From positions 62,001 through 126,000 of the forward strand of contig NZ_JAHXBU010000088.1 of NCBI RefSeq assembly GCF_020178975.1: DNA of 64,000 bases, read 5' to 3'. Position 1 is the first letter of the stretch; each line of letters begins with the position of its first letter. Both the position numbers and the translations under genes were made by a program. This document shows, piece by piece, positions 57,501 to 64,000 of the stretch. Under the pieces are notes generated by a model, which saw only the letters and a list, made by a program, of their open reading frames with translations, had not been told where the DNA came from and did no database searches. The stretch is from Cesiribacter sp. SM1 (GTDB taxonomy: Bacteria; Bacteroidota; Bacteroidia; Cytophagales; Cyclobacteriaceae).

Positions 57501-60500
57501 AGCAATGATGTTGCACCTGAAGTTTCCATCAGTGTAAGCCCTGAGGATCTTTGCAGTAGCGATGTGATAACGCTGGAAGCCGTTGCAAGACTGGCTGGTG
57601 AAGCACCAACCTTCCAGTGGATGAGAAATGGGGAGACCCTGCTTGGTGAAACTGCTAGCAAGCTTAGTCTTACAAAAGATGATTTTGATAGTGGAGATGA
57701 GTTTAGTGTAGTAGTAACCTCCAGCTTAAGGTGTAATGGCGATGAACCTGCCAAAACAGATGAAGCAGCAGTCAACCTGGTTCTGCCAGAACCGGATCAG
57801 GCTCCTCAGCTTGTTTCTACAGAAGAAAGCGCCTGTACCGGTACTACTATGCCAATTTTCAAAGAAATAAATGGTAATGAACTGCACTGGTATTTTGGAG
57901 CAGTAGGCGGTGAGCCAGTGTTTATCGGCAGCGAGTTCCAGCCATCAGAGGCAGACCTGGCGCTGGTTATAGGTAATAATACCTTCTACGCAACACGCAA
58001 AAGTGAGATATGTGGTGAAAGCCCGCATGTAACCTTTACCCTTACCTTAAAAGAGGGTGAAGCATGTGAACCAGCAACTTGTGAGGTTGAACCAGCTGTT
58101 GCCGTTCATATACTGCCCGGCACTGAAATCTGCGGTGATATTACAACACTGAAACTGGAGGCAAAGGCAGAACAGGTAGGTGAGAATGCCACTTATGCAT
58201 GGTTCTACAATAATGAAACCACTCCTTTCAGCACAGAAGCTGCGCCAACTTATAGCAAAGAAGGATTTACCAGTGGTGACTTCTTTACAGTAGAGGTAAC
58301 TATCCATGATGCTGCTTATATCTGCGAGGGTAACAACAAAGTGAGTGATGTTGAAAACATCACCATAGTACCCCAGGTACAGGCTACTGCATCCATACAG
58401 CCAATTGAACCTGTATGTGCTGATAGCAATACACCGGTAGTGCTGAAAGCTGAAGGTACATATATCGACTGGCGCTTTAGTAATAAAGCGGCTCGCTACG
58501 AATGGTTTATCAATGATCTTTCAGTTAAGAACGAGCTCCTGGAAGGAGAGGCTTCTACTGCTGATCAGCTGGAGATTGTACCAAGTAACCTACCTGCCAA
58601 TGCACAGGTACGCCTGGTTGTAAGCCTGCCCGAAGGTACCACATGTGTACTGGCACCTGCCGAGGCAAGCTACAGCATACCATTTGCAGATAAAGTTACT
58701 CCTTCTGTTAGCCTGAATACACCGGGTGGTGTTTGCCCTGGCGCTAGCATAACTTTCACTGCTACGCCTGCAAATGCGGGTATCAACCCAGTATTTACCT
58801 TCTTACTGGATGGTCAGGAAGTGCAGTCGGGCCTAAGTGCAAGCTATGTACTTAGCGCGCCACAAAATGGTCAGAAGGTACAGGTTAAGCTGAGTGTAGC
58901 AAATGCCGGCGATATCTGCCTGTCGGCTACAGAAGCAACCTCTGATGAGCGGAGTGTAACTGTTCGCACAACTGAAGAGTGCGTGGGTGGTGGCTTTAAC
59001 TGCGGTGTATTTGGTGCAGAGCTAACCAGCTTTGTGCGCCCAAGCTGCGGTGAGCGTAATGGTGCCCTGTACTACAACATATCAGGCAATGCGCCATCTT
59101 ACTTTATCCGTTACTCTTTTGCCGGAGAGCAGGTAGAGCAGGTAGTAGATGAAACAAGCTTTGTGCTGGCCATCGAAAGAATACCAGCCGGTGAGGTAAG
59201 CATCTACATGCGCGATAGCAAAGGCAATGAATGTAGCTTAACAACTGTGCTTGAATCGGAACCTAAGCTGGAAATTGATTTTCAGAAAACAGCTGATGGT
59301 GATATACTCTGCTACGGTGAAACAAGTGGTAAGGCTAGGCTCATGATAACTGGCGGCAACGCACCTTACCTGTACCAGCTCAACGGTGGAGAGGTGAAAA
59401 CCCTGAATGGTAACGTGATTAATTTCACTAACCTACCTGCCGGTAGCATTAACGTACTGGTTTGGGATGATGAGCAGGATACCTGCCCGGCTGTTGCTTC
59501 AGTTGATATCTTAAACCTAAGCCAGCCAATTGAAATAGAAACCAGCATTACCCAGGAAGCTAACTGTAATGATAATGTGGGTGCATTCACACTGAATGCC
59601 ATCACAGGTGGTATCCAGGCGAATGGCTTTAAGGTTAAACTGGCAGACCAGGATAACTGGCAGGACTTTACACCTGGTACTCCGCTGCAGTTCACGGGTC
59701 TGACCCGTGGCCGTCAGACACTGGTTATTGCCAATGGCAGCTGCCAGGTGAGCAAAACGGTAGTAGTACCGTCACCAGGCTTGATTGCCCTGGATGAAAG
59801 CAGTGCGGTGCGTCCTTTCAGCTGCGATTTTGCAGAGCTGCGCAATGGTATCTATCTGAAAATGGATGCTGCCATTACGCAAGTGGAAGGCCCTTATATG
59901 GCTACCTTCTACAAATTTGATGATGCAGGTAATCCGCAGCAGATGGGTGAGCCGGAGCGTTTCATCGATGAAATGACCAAATTCTACCTGGAGCGTGGCC
60001 GTTATCAGGTGGTGGTTAGCGCTAGTAGCGGACAGGGTTGTCCGGAAAACAGGATCTTTGAAATTGAAGGATCTGAAGTGCCGGTACCAATTACCTTCCA
60101 GGCAGAGCCTATTCATAGCTATTGCGATGGCTCAATTGGAGGGGTACGTATCACGAACCTGCAGGGCTATCCAAATACCGAGTACCAGGTCTATGTTGAA
60201 AATCTGGAAGGCGAGCTAATGCCTGTTGAAGGAGGCGTGATCAGCCGTACTGATTACGAAATGGTATACAAGATCAACGGGTACTGGGATGTTTCCGGCC
60301 TGATCAAAGGTGGCTATCGTGTATGGATAGAGCAGAACCAGAACATCTGCTCCAGAAACGAGAAGTCGCTGAAGTCAGAGGTGATCAGGATTGAAGATCC
60401 GTCGCCGAAGCTGGCAGCCACTATCAAAGGAACGACTGTTTCGTTCCCTGAAAGGGCTACCGGTACACTAACCTTCCAGGTTACAACCGGCAGTGGTACT

Positions 60501-60971
60501 GCACCTTATACCTCAAGCCTGGTTTGGGTAGACAGGATAGAAGGACAGGAAAACTGGATGTATGAGTCGATAGGTGATGAGGTGCCAGCATCTAATGGTC
60601 TGTACATCTCCACTTATGAGAACCTGCCTCCGGGTGTATATGAACTTACCGTTACAGATTCAAGGGGTTGTAGTGTAACCATTACACAGACCATTGATTA
60701 CGACACCAATATCTTTGTACCAAACATCATAACACCTAATGGTGACGGTAAAAACGAAGTGTTCTACATCCGTAATAAAGCACCTCGTTCACACCTGATC
60801 ATCACCAACCGCTGGGGTAAAGTGGTGTACGAGAACAAGGATTACCAAAACGACTGGGATGGTGGCTCACTGGTAGAAGGCATTTACTTCTACAGTATTA
60901 AAATGCCGAACAACGAAGCAGGGCAGCTCAAGGGCTGGCTTGAAATCAGAAGAGGCGCAAATCCAAATTAA
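48519..60971 (+). CDS. Giant 4150-residue adhesin-like surface protein with T9SS type B sorting domain
   Basis: A very large, probably cell-surface protein. Order: signal peptide (1-35, ends LYAQG); SprB-like repeat (36-135); PKD-like domain; many Ig-like repeats, each with two cysteines (140-1195); two fibronectin-III-like domains (about 1200-1370, e.g. CNSFSLSWAAVNNASAYVIEV); a cohesin-like segment (about 1374-1507); a third FnIII (1512-1600); an Ig-like domain; four ~328-residue tandem units (1774-3085); more Ig-like domains; SprB-like repeats (from about 3490); and a CHU_C/gliding-type C-terminal domain (about 4060-4150, FVPNIITPNGDGKNEVFYI, NRWGKVVYE, GIYFYSI). That last domain directs type IX secretion. 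The frame is uninterrupted. The role is likely adhesion or gliding; ligand unknown. Confidence 0.93.
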   Translation: MSKINMASNLQRRFFWIFFAALLLASFGSTTLYAQGCPTKENSEVTFTPESCPNAKDGTATISIQGGVAPYAFILYKRIGLITFVEYQYSPETYENSYTFTGIEKGNYKIEIYDSQIDDCVPPFSDGFVIEPVGKTPIDVTISGTASVCENQKNVTYSVPVTTGSSYSWTVPAGATIVSGATGPENNTIAVDFGASSGQVTVQETNSGGCKGKEASFSVNVTPLPTSYALTASGDITFCEETAGASIGLSNSETEITYNLIRGGEIVATVTGNGGPVSFGTFNTAGVYTASAYATTANSCTAEMTGEITLTTVAYPNPPTASTPDAVCADSRSDVEAIVITLDNAENVAKVYRDEALTDLVASGITSFDPDDDTAFDITQAGTHTYYITQSNATACESEAIAVSFVLHQLPTASFQSSTIEVCDEADGALTVNLTGLQPFSVTYNNGIEDVTVTDINANTYTIAVENVTAGRTITLKSVSDANTCSREDLAVTAQVIKLEKPAVTLNLSATEACYAEGGTFVLDGGLPAGGKYYVDNVEATQVSLAEALESDKIYTIIYRYTDEKGCTNEASQQFTVHPLPVINFTMEQTVFCLNDKSYSLNALPAGGKFSGPGVSGGTFHPKNTTVGEHLIVYTYTDENGCEASASVTVTVNPMLDAAVTIAGPATICAGAPATFTVSEITNGGANPTYSWLVNGVEASTAETFTTTSLAEGDDVQLLLTQGDLQCGNKNTASSNTIENIKVNPLPDAAWTTTDQSICFGASQELELELISGTAPFSLEYSDGNQVQTVSLAAGENSITVRPEVTTIYTLTSITDANGCTKALNSSVTITVNPTEQLSVSISPLTSDVCPGAPVSYSASVTNGGDVPAYQWFLNGNPVGENLPAYTLADPKANDEVWVEVVQDPTVKCPGSQTSALSAKATVTLKEVNAAFSGPATVCISNTADFNPEVSGGTFSVVETTGATIDPVSGVFSASAAGKYTILYSITQNECSDEETTEITVTPAVDPSVTLSAPVTEACAGGSVAFTAIAENAGANPVFEWVVNGTVVSGQNGSTYTATSISGSSLRVEVRLSKDPATTECISNETDTDEVTITINQTPTVTLAIVGEDTICPGEESKASLQFGFTGTAPYTFVYSDGTNDYTIENITTASHTVAVAPTTTTLYSVVSLTDSKCAATSLPEAVEIKTVEAPENSPVVTALEDGCNSFSLSWAAVNNASAYVIEVATDDAFTTPVVTPITTSGTSHQVPGLDRGVRYFYRVTASNICNETKVSVTGEITLEQLAAPVAQQPAAANISCNSFQASWSAVAGATSYTVEIATNASFTSGLQTSTVAAPATTEDFTGLTANTAYYYRVIANAACGASVNSNEVEVTTNALQTAALGFSISPATVTTTGKLQVSVITTDAITNLNSLAFKANWADAAKLDFQNIVSSALTGANIVVDETTGSIGVDWTSATAVSLEAGAALFTLEFDAALCGEVNFTFGPATSATSGECPISITTINASHNIGFGEQAVASAATNVGCVAFTANWAAVTNATSYTIEIADNSAFTGASLRVISNLSASSYDATGLLSGTKYYYRVQAVNSCGAGPYSGTIEVITNAGIALTVPATAGVCEGERLLFNAEYVEGATYAWEGPMGYINDTHEVAIDNANAGHTGKYTLTVTKDGCTSVYEVAATVNPIVNPEVAINPTEALTCASIDVNLKATVTGAGDGATYTYKWYINEVLQISETDVLEVKSFTTGAVVRVEAYTNLACANMAEATITLIKPAVAAPGVEASAEPLCFGEAITASATGENIKWTVVREGIAVYTQEGNSLSYTADAAGTYTVSATQTPAGCEESPAESYTVEVKPEVTQPVLADNLLQLCEGTGATVTATGENVVWYSDAALSDVVSTTAELVIPADLAAGTYSYYAVSGVEGECTSAATTLTVEVGASFKVDLGLDVTLCTAESVELNSGYTAEGYDFAWSTGETNATITVNKTGTYSVVVTNRTTGCTATDEVVVTITDELIVEASLALAEEISCNTTAVTLVAGSNAGEGATYFWTLNGEEVQGAEGSSLSLDSFQEGDVVEVTVTSVLECATGTKSDKASITLNKVTVTAPVVSETTVDVCFGEAIALTATGSNIKWIIMLEGVVLEAHEGNELNYTPAESGSYSIEVTQQASGCPVSPATTVTATVKPAIASPVLAQSELTLCKGIGSTVTATGENVVWYSDEALSVIASNTASLLVPGDLEPAIYTYYAVSAVEGCSSEAAVLKVEVLDKHEVELGANITSCKPASVELNSGFNTAEYEILWSTGETGPTITVDKSGTYSVVVTNRATGCASNDDVIVNIVDEFTVAVSLDTKEDISCATTSVELQASSNAGEGAVYTWVSGGSVIKTGPENTLALESFEDGEDISVTVTSALSCAIGTKSATASIELNKVEPEAPVVSEPVVEVCANETIALTATGSNIHWSIKLDGAEVATHDGNELNYTPEHKDVTYTIEVTQQLEGCAVSPAATVTATVKPEVTQPVLADNLLQLCEGTGATVTATGENVVWYSDAALSAVVSNTAELVIPADLAAGTYSYYAVSGVEGECTSAATTLTVEVGASFKVDLGLDVTLCTAENVELNSGYTAEGYDFAWSTGETNATITVNKTGTYSVVVTNRTTGCTATDEVVVTITDELIVEASLALAEEISCNTTAVTLVAGSNAGEGATYFWTLNGEEVQGAEGSSLSLDSFQEGDVVEVTVTSVLECATGTKSDKASITLNKVTVTAPGVEASAEPLCFGEAITASATGENIKWTVVREGVTVYTYEGTSLSYTADAAGTYTVSATQTPAGCEESPAEAYTVEVKSAVAVPVLSHTEVVVCADEELPQISASGINISWYSNSELTQLVNEGEVLQTASLEAGETATYYAIAREDNCASEVVAVVLKRQEAIVVDLGIDKAACEGETVTLDAGYDDTQYEISWSNNVNSTTGSNATFIAEVSGIYTVIVTDPATRCTATDEVEVVISNDVAPEVSISVSPEDLCSSDVITLEAVARLAGEAPTFQWMRNGETLLGETASKLSLTKDDFDSGDEFSVVVTSSLRCNGDEPAKTDEAAVNLVLPEPDQAPQLVSTEESACTGTTMPIFKEINGNELHWYFGAVGGEPVFIGSEFQPSEADLALVIGNNTFYATRKSEICGESPHVTFTLTLKEGEACEPATCEVEPAVAVHILPGTEICGDITTLKLEAKAEQVGENATYAWFYNNETTPFSTEAAPTYSKEGFTSGDFFTVEVTIHDAAYICEGNNKVSDVENITIVPQVQATASIQPIEPVCADSNTPVVLKAEGTYIDWRFSNKAARYEWFINDLSVKNELLEGEASTADQLEIVPSNLPANAQVRLVVSLPEGTTCVLAPAEASYSIPFADKVTPSVSLNTPGGVCPGASITFTATPANAGINPVFTFLLDGQEVQSGLSASYVLSAPQNGQKVQVKLSVANAGDICLSATEATSDERSVTVRTTEECVGGGFNCGVFGAELTSFVRPSCGERNGALYYNISGNAPSYFIRYSFAGEQVEQVVDETSFVLAIERIPAGEVSIYMRDSKGNECSLTTVLESEPKLEIDFQKTADGDILCYGETSGKARLMITGGNAPYLYQLNGGEVKTLNGNVINFTNLPAGSINVLVWDDEQDTCPAVASVDILNLSQPIEIETSITQEANCNDNVGAFTLNAITGGIQANGFKVKLADQDNWQDFTPGTPLQFTGLTRGRQTLVIANGSCQVSKTVVVPSPGLIALDESSAVRPFSCDFAELRNGIYLKMDAAITQVEGPYMATFYKFDDAGNPQQMGEPERFIDEMTKFYLERGRYQVVVSASSGQGCPENRIFEIEGSEVPVPITFQAEPIHSYCDGSIGGVRITNLQGYPNTEYQVYVENLEGELMPVEGGVISRTDYEMVYKINGYWDVSGLIKGGYRVWIEQNQNICSRNEKSLKSEVIRIEDPSPKLAATIKGTTVSFPERATGTLTFQVTTGSGTAPYTSSLVWVDRIEGQENWMYESIGDEVPASNGLYISTYENLPPGVYELTVTDSRGCSVTITQTIDYDTNIFVPNIITPNGDGKNEVFYIRNKAPRSHLIITNRWGKVVYENKDYQNDWDGGSLVEGIYFYSIKMPNNEAGQLKGWLEIRRGANPN
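53838..54821 (+). repeat. Adhesin tandem unit 1 (328 residues)
   Basis: First of four in-frame units. Sub-block B (PGVEASAEPLCFGEAITASA) is followed by sub-block A from 54063 (KPEVTQPVLADNLLQLCEG to NKVTVTAP). A is nearly identical to unit 3 and B to unit 4. Confidence 0.9.
54822..55802 (+). repeat. Adhesin tandem unit 2 (diverged)
   Basis: B block starts PVVSETTVDVCFGEAIALTA; A block anchor at 55047 (KPAIASPVLAQSELTLCKG). Protein-level similarity to unit 1 is clear but the DNA is strongly diverged. One codon shorter than unit 1. Confidence 0.85.
55803..56789 (+). repeat. Adhesin tandem unit 3
   Basis: B block starts PVVSEPVVEVCANETIALTA (like unit 2). A block from 56031 is a near-copy of the unit 1 A block: about eleven substitutions by eye over 758 bp and no indel. 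Confidence 0.9.
56790..57773 (+). repeat. Adhesin tandem unit 4
   Basis: B block is a near-copy of the unit 1 B block (GVEASAEPLCFGEA...). A block from 57015 is diverged (KSAVAVPVLSHTEVVVCADE). The end of the unit is approximate. Confidence 0.8.
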
Positions 60972-61534
60972 GTTTCAGAATAGAAAGGCCCGTAGCTGTT
61001 TAGCTGCGGGCCTTTTTTGTTATAGTGAGAGTTGAGGTAAGGCAGTAATAATTAGGCCCCGACCATGGCTCTTCTTCTGCCTGTAAGGCTTCTTATCAGG
61101 AGAAATAGGGGGAGATAATAAGTCAGTAATTTTCATTGTACCGCGAGCTACGCCTGTCAGGGGGAACTCAGGCAATTTGAAGTAATTTCTAAAATTATCA
61201 TACTTCTTAAAAAAGCTGCTGTTTAACATTGTAAACCGTAGGCAATTAATGGGGCGTGGGTGTACAGATGCTGTTCACATAATATTTTCTCAATAAGCTG
61301 ATATACTTACTTTTAGCCAAGCCTGTCTTTAATAAATTGTAGTTTTATCTGATAGAATAACAGAATCAGAAAGGCCGCATCGCCTTTATTGTAAATATGG
61401 TATAACGCATAAAAGCTCAACGCCAGGTTTTACTCTGTTCAAAGCTCCAATAAAGTGTGGTACCCCAGCTACCACAGCAGACCATTAGAAAGCCGGGAAT
61501 TATTTATAAACAAATTGTAATAAGTTGGACCCCT
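60972..61534. other. Intergenic region of about 560 bp
   Basis: Apart from the adhesin terminator it holds a minus-strand frame (61020-61229, 69 residues) with no recognisable feature and no clear promoter; it may be spurious. The rest (61230-61534) is AT-rich with nothing identified. Confidence 0.5.
60984..61019 (+). terminator. Terminator of the adhesin operon
   Basis: Stem AAAGGCCCG-TAGCT with AGCTG-CGGGCCTTT, then TTTT, 13 bp after the stop codon. Confidence 0.85.
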
Positions 61535-61852
61535 ATGAAGAAGTTGATGTTTATGTTCTCTGCCTTAGCTCTGGGTGTAGCCGTAACTAGCTGCAGCCAT
61601 CCTGAAGCTTGTTTTTCTATGGATAAGGAAAGCGCCAGAGTGGGAGAAACAGTTACTTTCACGGATTGCAGTACAGATTCAGGTATGACAAGGATTTATA
61701 CCGGAGATGGTAATGTGGGAGTATTTGCCAATGGAAAATATACATATGAGTACACAGCCGCAGGCAGCTATAAGGTTGATGTTAGTGCTACTGAAAGTAG
61801 TGATGGAGGAAACTCAAACACAACCAGTAAAACAATAGTGATTACAGAGTAA
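61535..61852 (+). CDS. PKD-domain lipoprotein
   Basis: A 105-residue predicted lipoprotein. Signal MKKLMFMFSALALGVAVTSC ends in a lipobox (VTSC). A single PKD-like domain follows: ACFSMDKESARVGETVTFTDCS, then YTYEYTAAGSYKVDVSAT, the last being the classic PKD closing strands. It is probably displayed in the envelope. ATG 61535 is chosen over 61457 to fit the lipoprotein signal. It lies downstream of the adhesin operon but has its own upstream region. Confidence 0.85.
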   Translation: MKKLMFMFSALALGVAVTSCSHPEACFSMDKESARVGETVTFTDCSTDSGMTRIYTGDGNVGVFANGKYTYEYTAAGSYKVDVSATESSDGGNSNTTSKTIVITE

Positions 61853-61930
61853 TCGCTGTTATTGAACGCTCTGAACAGGTATTCATCTGGTAGCTATTGT
61901 TTTAGTGATCATCTCTTAACCTTAACTCAT

Positions 61931-61970
61931 TTAAGGCATGTATTTCAGATGCATGCCTTTTTTCTTTTTT
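61931..61970. terminator. Terminator between the PKD lipoprotein and fatty acid transporter genes
   Basis: Stem AAGGCATG with CATGCCTT (61933-61940 and 61952-61959), then a T-rich tract on the plus strand between converging genes. Confidence 0.7.
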
Positions 61971-61983
61971 ATGCCTGATATCT

Positions 61984-63324
61984 TCAGGTCCACAGCAGCA
62001 GGAAGAATCCATACACCAGCAGGCCCATTAACAAAATAAGCAGCGTATAAGGCAGGATATCCCGTGCCTCCAATCCGGTGATACCCAGGAGGGGGAGTGC
62101 CCAGAATGGCTGAAGCATGTTTGTAATACCATCGCCGTAGGCCAGGGCCATGATAACCAATTCTACAGGAACACCGAGCCCAATAGCAGCCTGGCTCACA
62201 ACAGGCCCCTGTACAGCCCACTGCCCGCCGCCACTGGGTACAAAAATGTTAATGAGCCCTGCACTGAGGAAGGTTAAAAAGGGGAGCAGGGCCGGGGAGG
62301 CATTGTTGATAAAGGCATTGGCAAATACTACAATCAATCCACTATACTTCATAATGCCCATGATACCGGCGTAGAAAGGAAACTGAATAATGATGCCGGA
62401 TGCACCACCTATAGCTTCCTGTACTGCCACCAGGAAGCGGTTAATACTGCCGTGTAGCAGCAGGCACAGCCCAAACAGCAGAAAGTTAATGTAGTTAAGG
62501 TCCAGAAACGATAATCCTCCTTCACTGGTGAAGGCTAAGTATATACTGTAGCCCACAATCACCAAACCAGCAATAAGGCCAAAGAACGGAGAACGGTCCA
62601 GCCTTTCGGCACCCCTGGGAGGAGCAGGATGAGGTGTTGTGTTTTCAGCTGCTTTTAGTTGGGGCAACAGGGCAGGGGTAGCAGGTGCTCTTTTTCCAAT
62701 CAGGTAAAGCCCGCCTGGCACTACCACCAGCAGGCTTAGTGTTACCCAAAGGTTTAGGCTGGAGAAGAGGGTTTGGCTCACGGGTACTATGCCGATCAGG
62801 CTTTCCAGGAAATGACCCTCACCGGCCACGACCAGTGGCGCAGAACCACTTAGGCCCCCGTGCCATATCATCATGCCACTGTAACCTGCTGCTGCCACTA
62901 AGGGGTAGTTGATGGGCGTATGGTTCAGCTTTGCTCTCTCGGCTACTTTACGGGCCAGTATGGCACCAAATACAAGGCACAAGCCCCAGTTGATAAAGCC
63001 TGCCAGCATTGCTGCAAAGCCTGTAAGAGCAGCTGCCCGGGCGGGTGAGGTGGCAAACTTTCCCGTAAGCTTATCTGTAAATTTTTCGGCCAGGGGTGTT
63101 AGCGCAAGGGTGTGGCCCAGCACCAGGATCAGCACCATTTGCATAGAGAAGCCCAGCAGCTCCCAAAAGCCCTGGTACCAATAGCCAAGCACCTCCATCA
63201 CAGAGGGCTGCTCGGGTATAAAAACAAGCGGCAGCACAAAGGCTGCCAGTGTTAGCAACAGGGCTATGGTAAAAGGAGTGGGAAGGGCTTTCCGCAGGTA
63301 TTCGCCAAAGGTGCTGCTTTTCAT
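61984..63324 (-). CDS. Short-chain fatty acid transporter (AtoE family)
   Basis: A 446-residue inner-membrane transporter with about 11-12 hydrophobic segments. AtoE-family features are LAGFINWGLCLVFGAILARKVA, GYSGMMIWHGGLSGSAPLVVA, FPFYAGIMGIMKYSGL, INIFVPSGGGQWAVQGP and MALAYGDGITNMLQPFWALPLLG. It would take up acetoacetate or other short-chain fatty acids. It starts 8 bp after the acyl-CoA reductase gene on the same strand, so the two are an operon. Confidence 0.9.
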   Translation of the reverse strand: MKSSTFGEYLRKALPTPFTIALLLTLAAFVLPLVFIPEQPSVMEVLGYWYQGFWELLGFSMQMVLILVLGHTLALTPLAEKFTDKLTGKFATSPARAAALTGFAAMLAGFINWGLCLVFGAILARKVAERAKLNHTPINYPLVAAAGYSGMMIWHGGLSGSAPLVVAGEGHFLESLIGIVPVSQTLFSSLNLWVTLSLLVVVPGGLYLIGKRAPATPALLPQLKAAENTTPHPAPPRGAERLDRSPFFGLIAGLVIVGYSIYLAFTSEGGLSFLDLNYINFLLFGLCLLLHGSINRFLVAVQEAIGGASGIIIQFPFYAGIMGIMKYSGLIVVFANAFINNASPALLPFLTFLSAGLINIFVPSGGGQWAVQGPVVSQAAIGLGVPVELVIMALAYGDGITNMLQPFWALPLLGITGLEARDILPYTLLILLMGLLVYGFFLLLWT

Positions 63325-63332
63325 GCTTCCGT

Positions 63333-64000
63333 TTATAGCTTTAGCAGGAAGGCTAAGGTATCAATACCATCGGCATAATCCCACAGCTGAGGTCTTTGTG
63401 CCTGACCAAAAGCAGTGCTGGCGGGGGTGCTTTCCTGCCCAACAATGCACTGCAACTTTTCCCTATGTTCCTCTACCAGCTTTTCTGCTTCCTGCAGATC
63501 CCTATAGTACTGGTAGTATACAACAGAAACCGGCGAGGCGAAGGCCTCTGCTTCTTTAAACAGCAAAAAACCGGTATCCAGGTGCTGCTCTCCGTTAACC
63601 AGGAATATCGACTTGTAATAATCGTAGTTATTGCTCCACTTGTGGTGGTTCTGCACATCAGACCACACCTCCAGCGATCTGAAGAGCGTGGGAAAGTCAT
63701 ATTCTTCGGGCACAAACAGCTTATTTACACTGCGGCAGCCCAGGCCCCAGTATTGCAGCATATCGCGCCCCAGGGCCTTTAGCTCATCTGCTGATTCGTT
63801 GCCGGTAAGCAGGGCGCAGGAGCTGCGGTTTTTACGGATAATGCTGGGTGTATTTCTGAAGTAGTATTCAAAATACCGATAGGTATTATCGCTGCCTGTG
63901 GCAATATAGGCATCCATGTGCTTAAGCTGCTCCTGAAACTCAATATGGCTGGCAAAACGGGGTTCTATTTCCAGTAGTTTTTTACTTAATACTTCAGGAA
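63333..64000 (-). CDS. Acyl-CoA reductase (LuxC family), 5' end beyond the window
   Basis: C-terminal part of an aldehyde dehydrogenase-like reductase that makes fatty aldehydes from acyl-CoA. About 222 residues are visible; an internal ATG occurs at 63917 but the frame continues upstream (EIEPRFASHIEFQEQLKH) to the edge. Motifs include YIATGSDNTYRYFEYYF, the likely catalytic cysteine in SSCALLTGNES, and YWGLGCRSVNKLF. It is followed by an AtoE-type transporter 8 bp later. Bacteroidota commonly carry one such gene; its physiological substrate is not known. Confidence 0.85.
   Translation of the reverse strand, partial: PEVLSKKLLEIEPRFASHIEFQEQLKHMDAYIATGSDNTYRYFEYYFRNTPSIIRKNRSSCALLTGNESADELKALGRDMLQYWGLGCRSVNKLFVPEEYDFPTLFRSLEVWSDVQNHHKWSNNYDYYKSIFLVNGEQHLDTGFLLFKEAEAFASPVSVVYYQYYRDLQEAEKLVEEHREKLQCIVGQESTPASTAFGQAQRPQLWDYADGIDTLAFLLKL

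Noticed and set aside
53838-57773. Repeats considered as a CRISPR array or mobile element
   Set aside because: Repeats are ~984 bp, in frame and coding for Ig-like protein modules, with no spacer structure or terminal inverted repeats.
61020-61229. 69-residue minus-strand frame after the adhesin terminator
   Set aside because: Not recognised, begins far from any promoter-like box and ends against the terminator's T tract; too little evidence to call it a gene or a transposase remnant.
1-64000. tRNA, rRNA, riboswitch, IS element or prophage genes
   Set aside because: Intergenic regions were read on both strands and no T-loop GTTCGA-type cluster, transposase or phage gene was recognised; short or degenerate RNAs could still be missed without a covariance search.

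Overview
The window looks like the chromosome of a member of the phylum Bacteroidota, most likely order Cytophagales. The basis is a giant type IX-secreted (CHU_C / gliding-motility type) cell-surface protein, SprB-type repeats, DUF5686 and DUF5916 outer-membrane proteins, a two-gene AddA/AddB-like recombination nuclease, candidate TAnnTTTG promoters, and a general lack of Shine-Dalgarno sequences. I see no rRNA, tRNA, CRISPR, prophage, integrase or insertion sequence.

Layout. 1-2.7 kb: old-yellow-enzyme reductase, glutaminase and a small Cys/His protein. 2.9-7.4 kb: a leftward export operon (ABC exporter, HlyD adaptor, TolC channel) behind a perfect 17-bp palindrome; the ABC ATPase motifs are degenerate. 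8-20 kb: AddB-like and AddA-like nuclease/helicase genes on the minus strand, split by a DUF5686 protein, a small membrane-anchored protein and a divergent YceI gene. 20-22 kb: a YceI-porin pair. 22-27 kb: an orphan sensory-rhodopsin-transducer homologue, an M49-like metallopeptidase lipoprotein with a short HEVAH zinc motif, a GreA/B-like protein and an App1-type phosphatase. 27-32 kb: DUF5916 outer-membrane protein, CstB-like persulfide dioxygenase/sulfurtransferase, rhodanese lipoprotein and membrane-anchored cytochrome c. 32-45 kb: dehydrogenases, envelope and stress genes (YdcF, two small stress-type proteins, SDR-YihY pair, TPR and DUF4142 lipoproteins, ferritin), Nudix hydrolase, DUF819 permease and a small 2Fe-2S ferredoxin. 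45-47 kb: aconitase.

48-61 kb is the most distinctive part: a small SprB-repeat secreted protein followed 3 bp later by a 4150-residue adhesin-like protein. Its centre carries four tandem ~328-residue units whose anchors are spaced exactly 984 bp apart. Parts of units 1, 3 and 4 are almost identical at the DNA level, which points to recent recombination or gene conversion. It also has fibronectin-III-like domains flanking a cohesin-like segment, SprB-like repeats near the C-terminus and a C-terminal type B T9SS sorting domain.

61-64 kb: a PKD-domain lipoprotein, a short-chain fatty acid transporter and the 3' part of an acyl-CoA reductase that runs off the right edge. Between 40.18 and 40.38 kb a REP-like palindrome lies between two perfect 20-21-bp-stem hairpins. 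All functions were assigned by reading motifs; no database search was possible.
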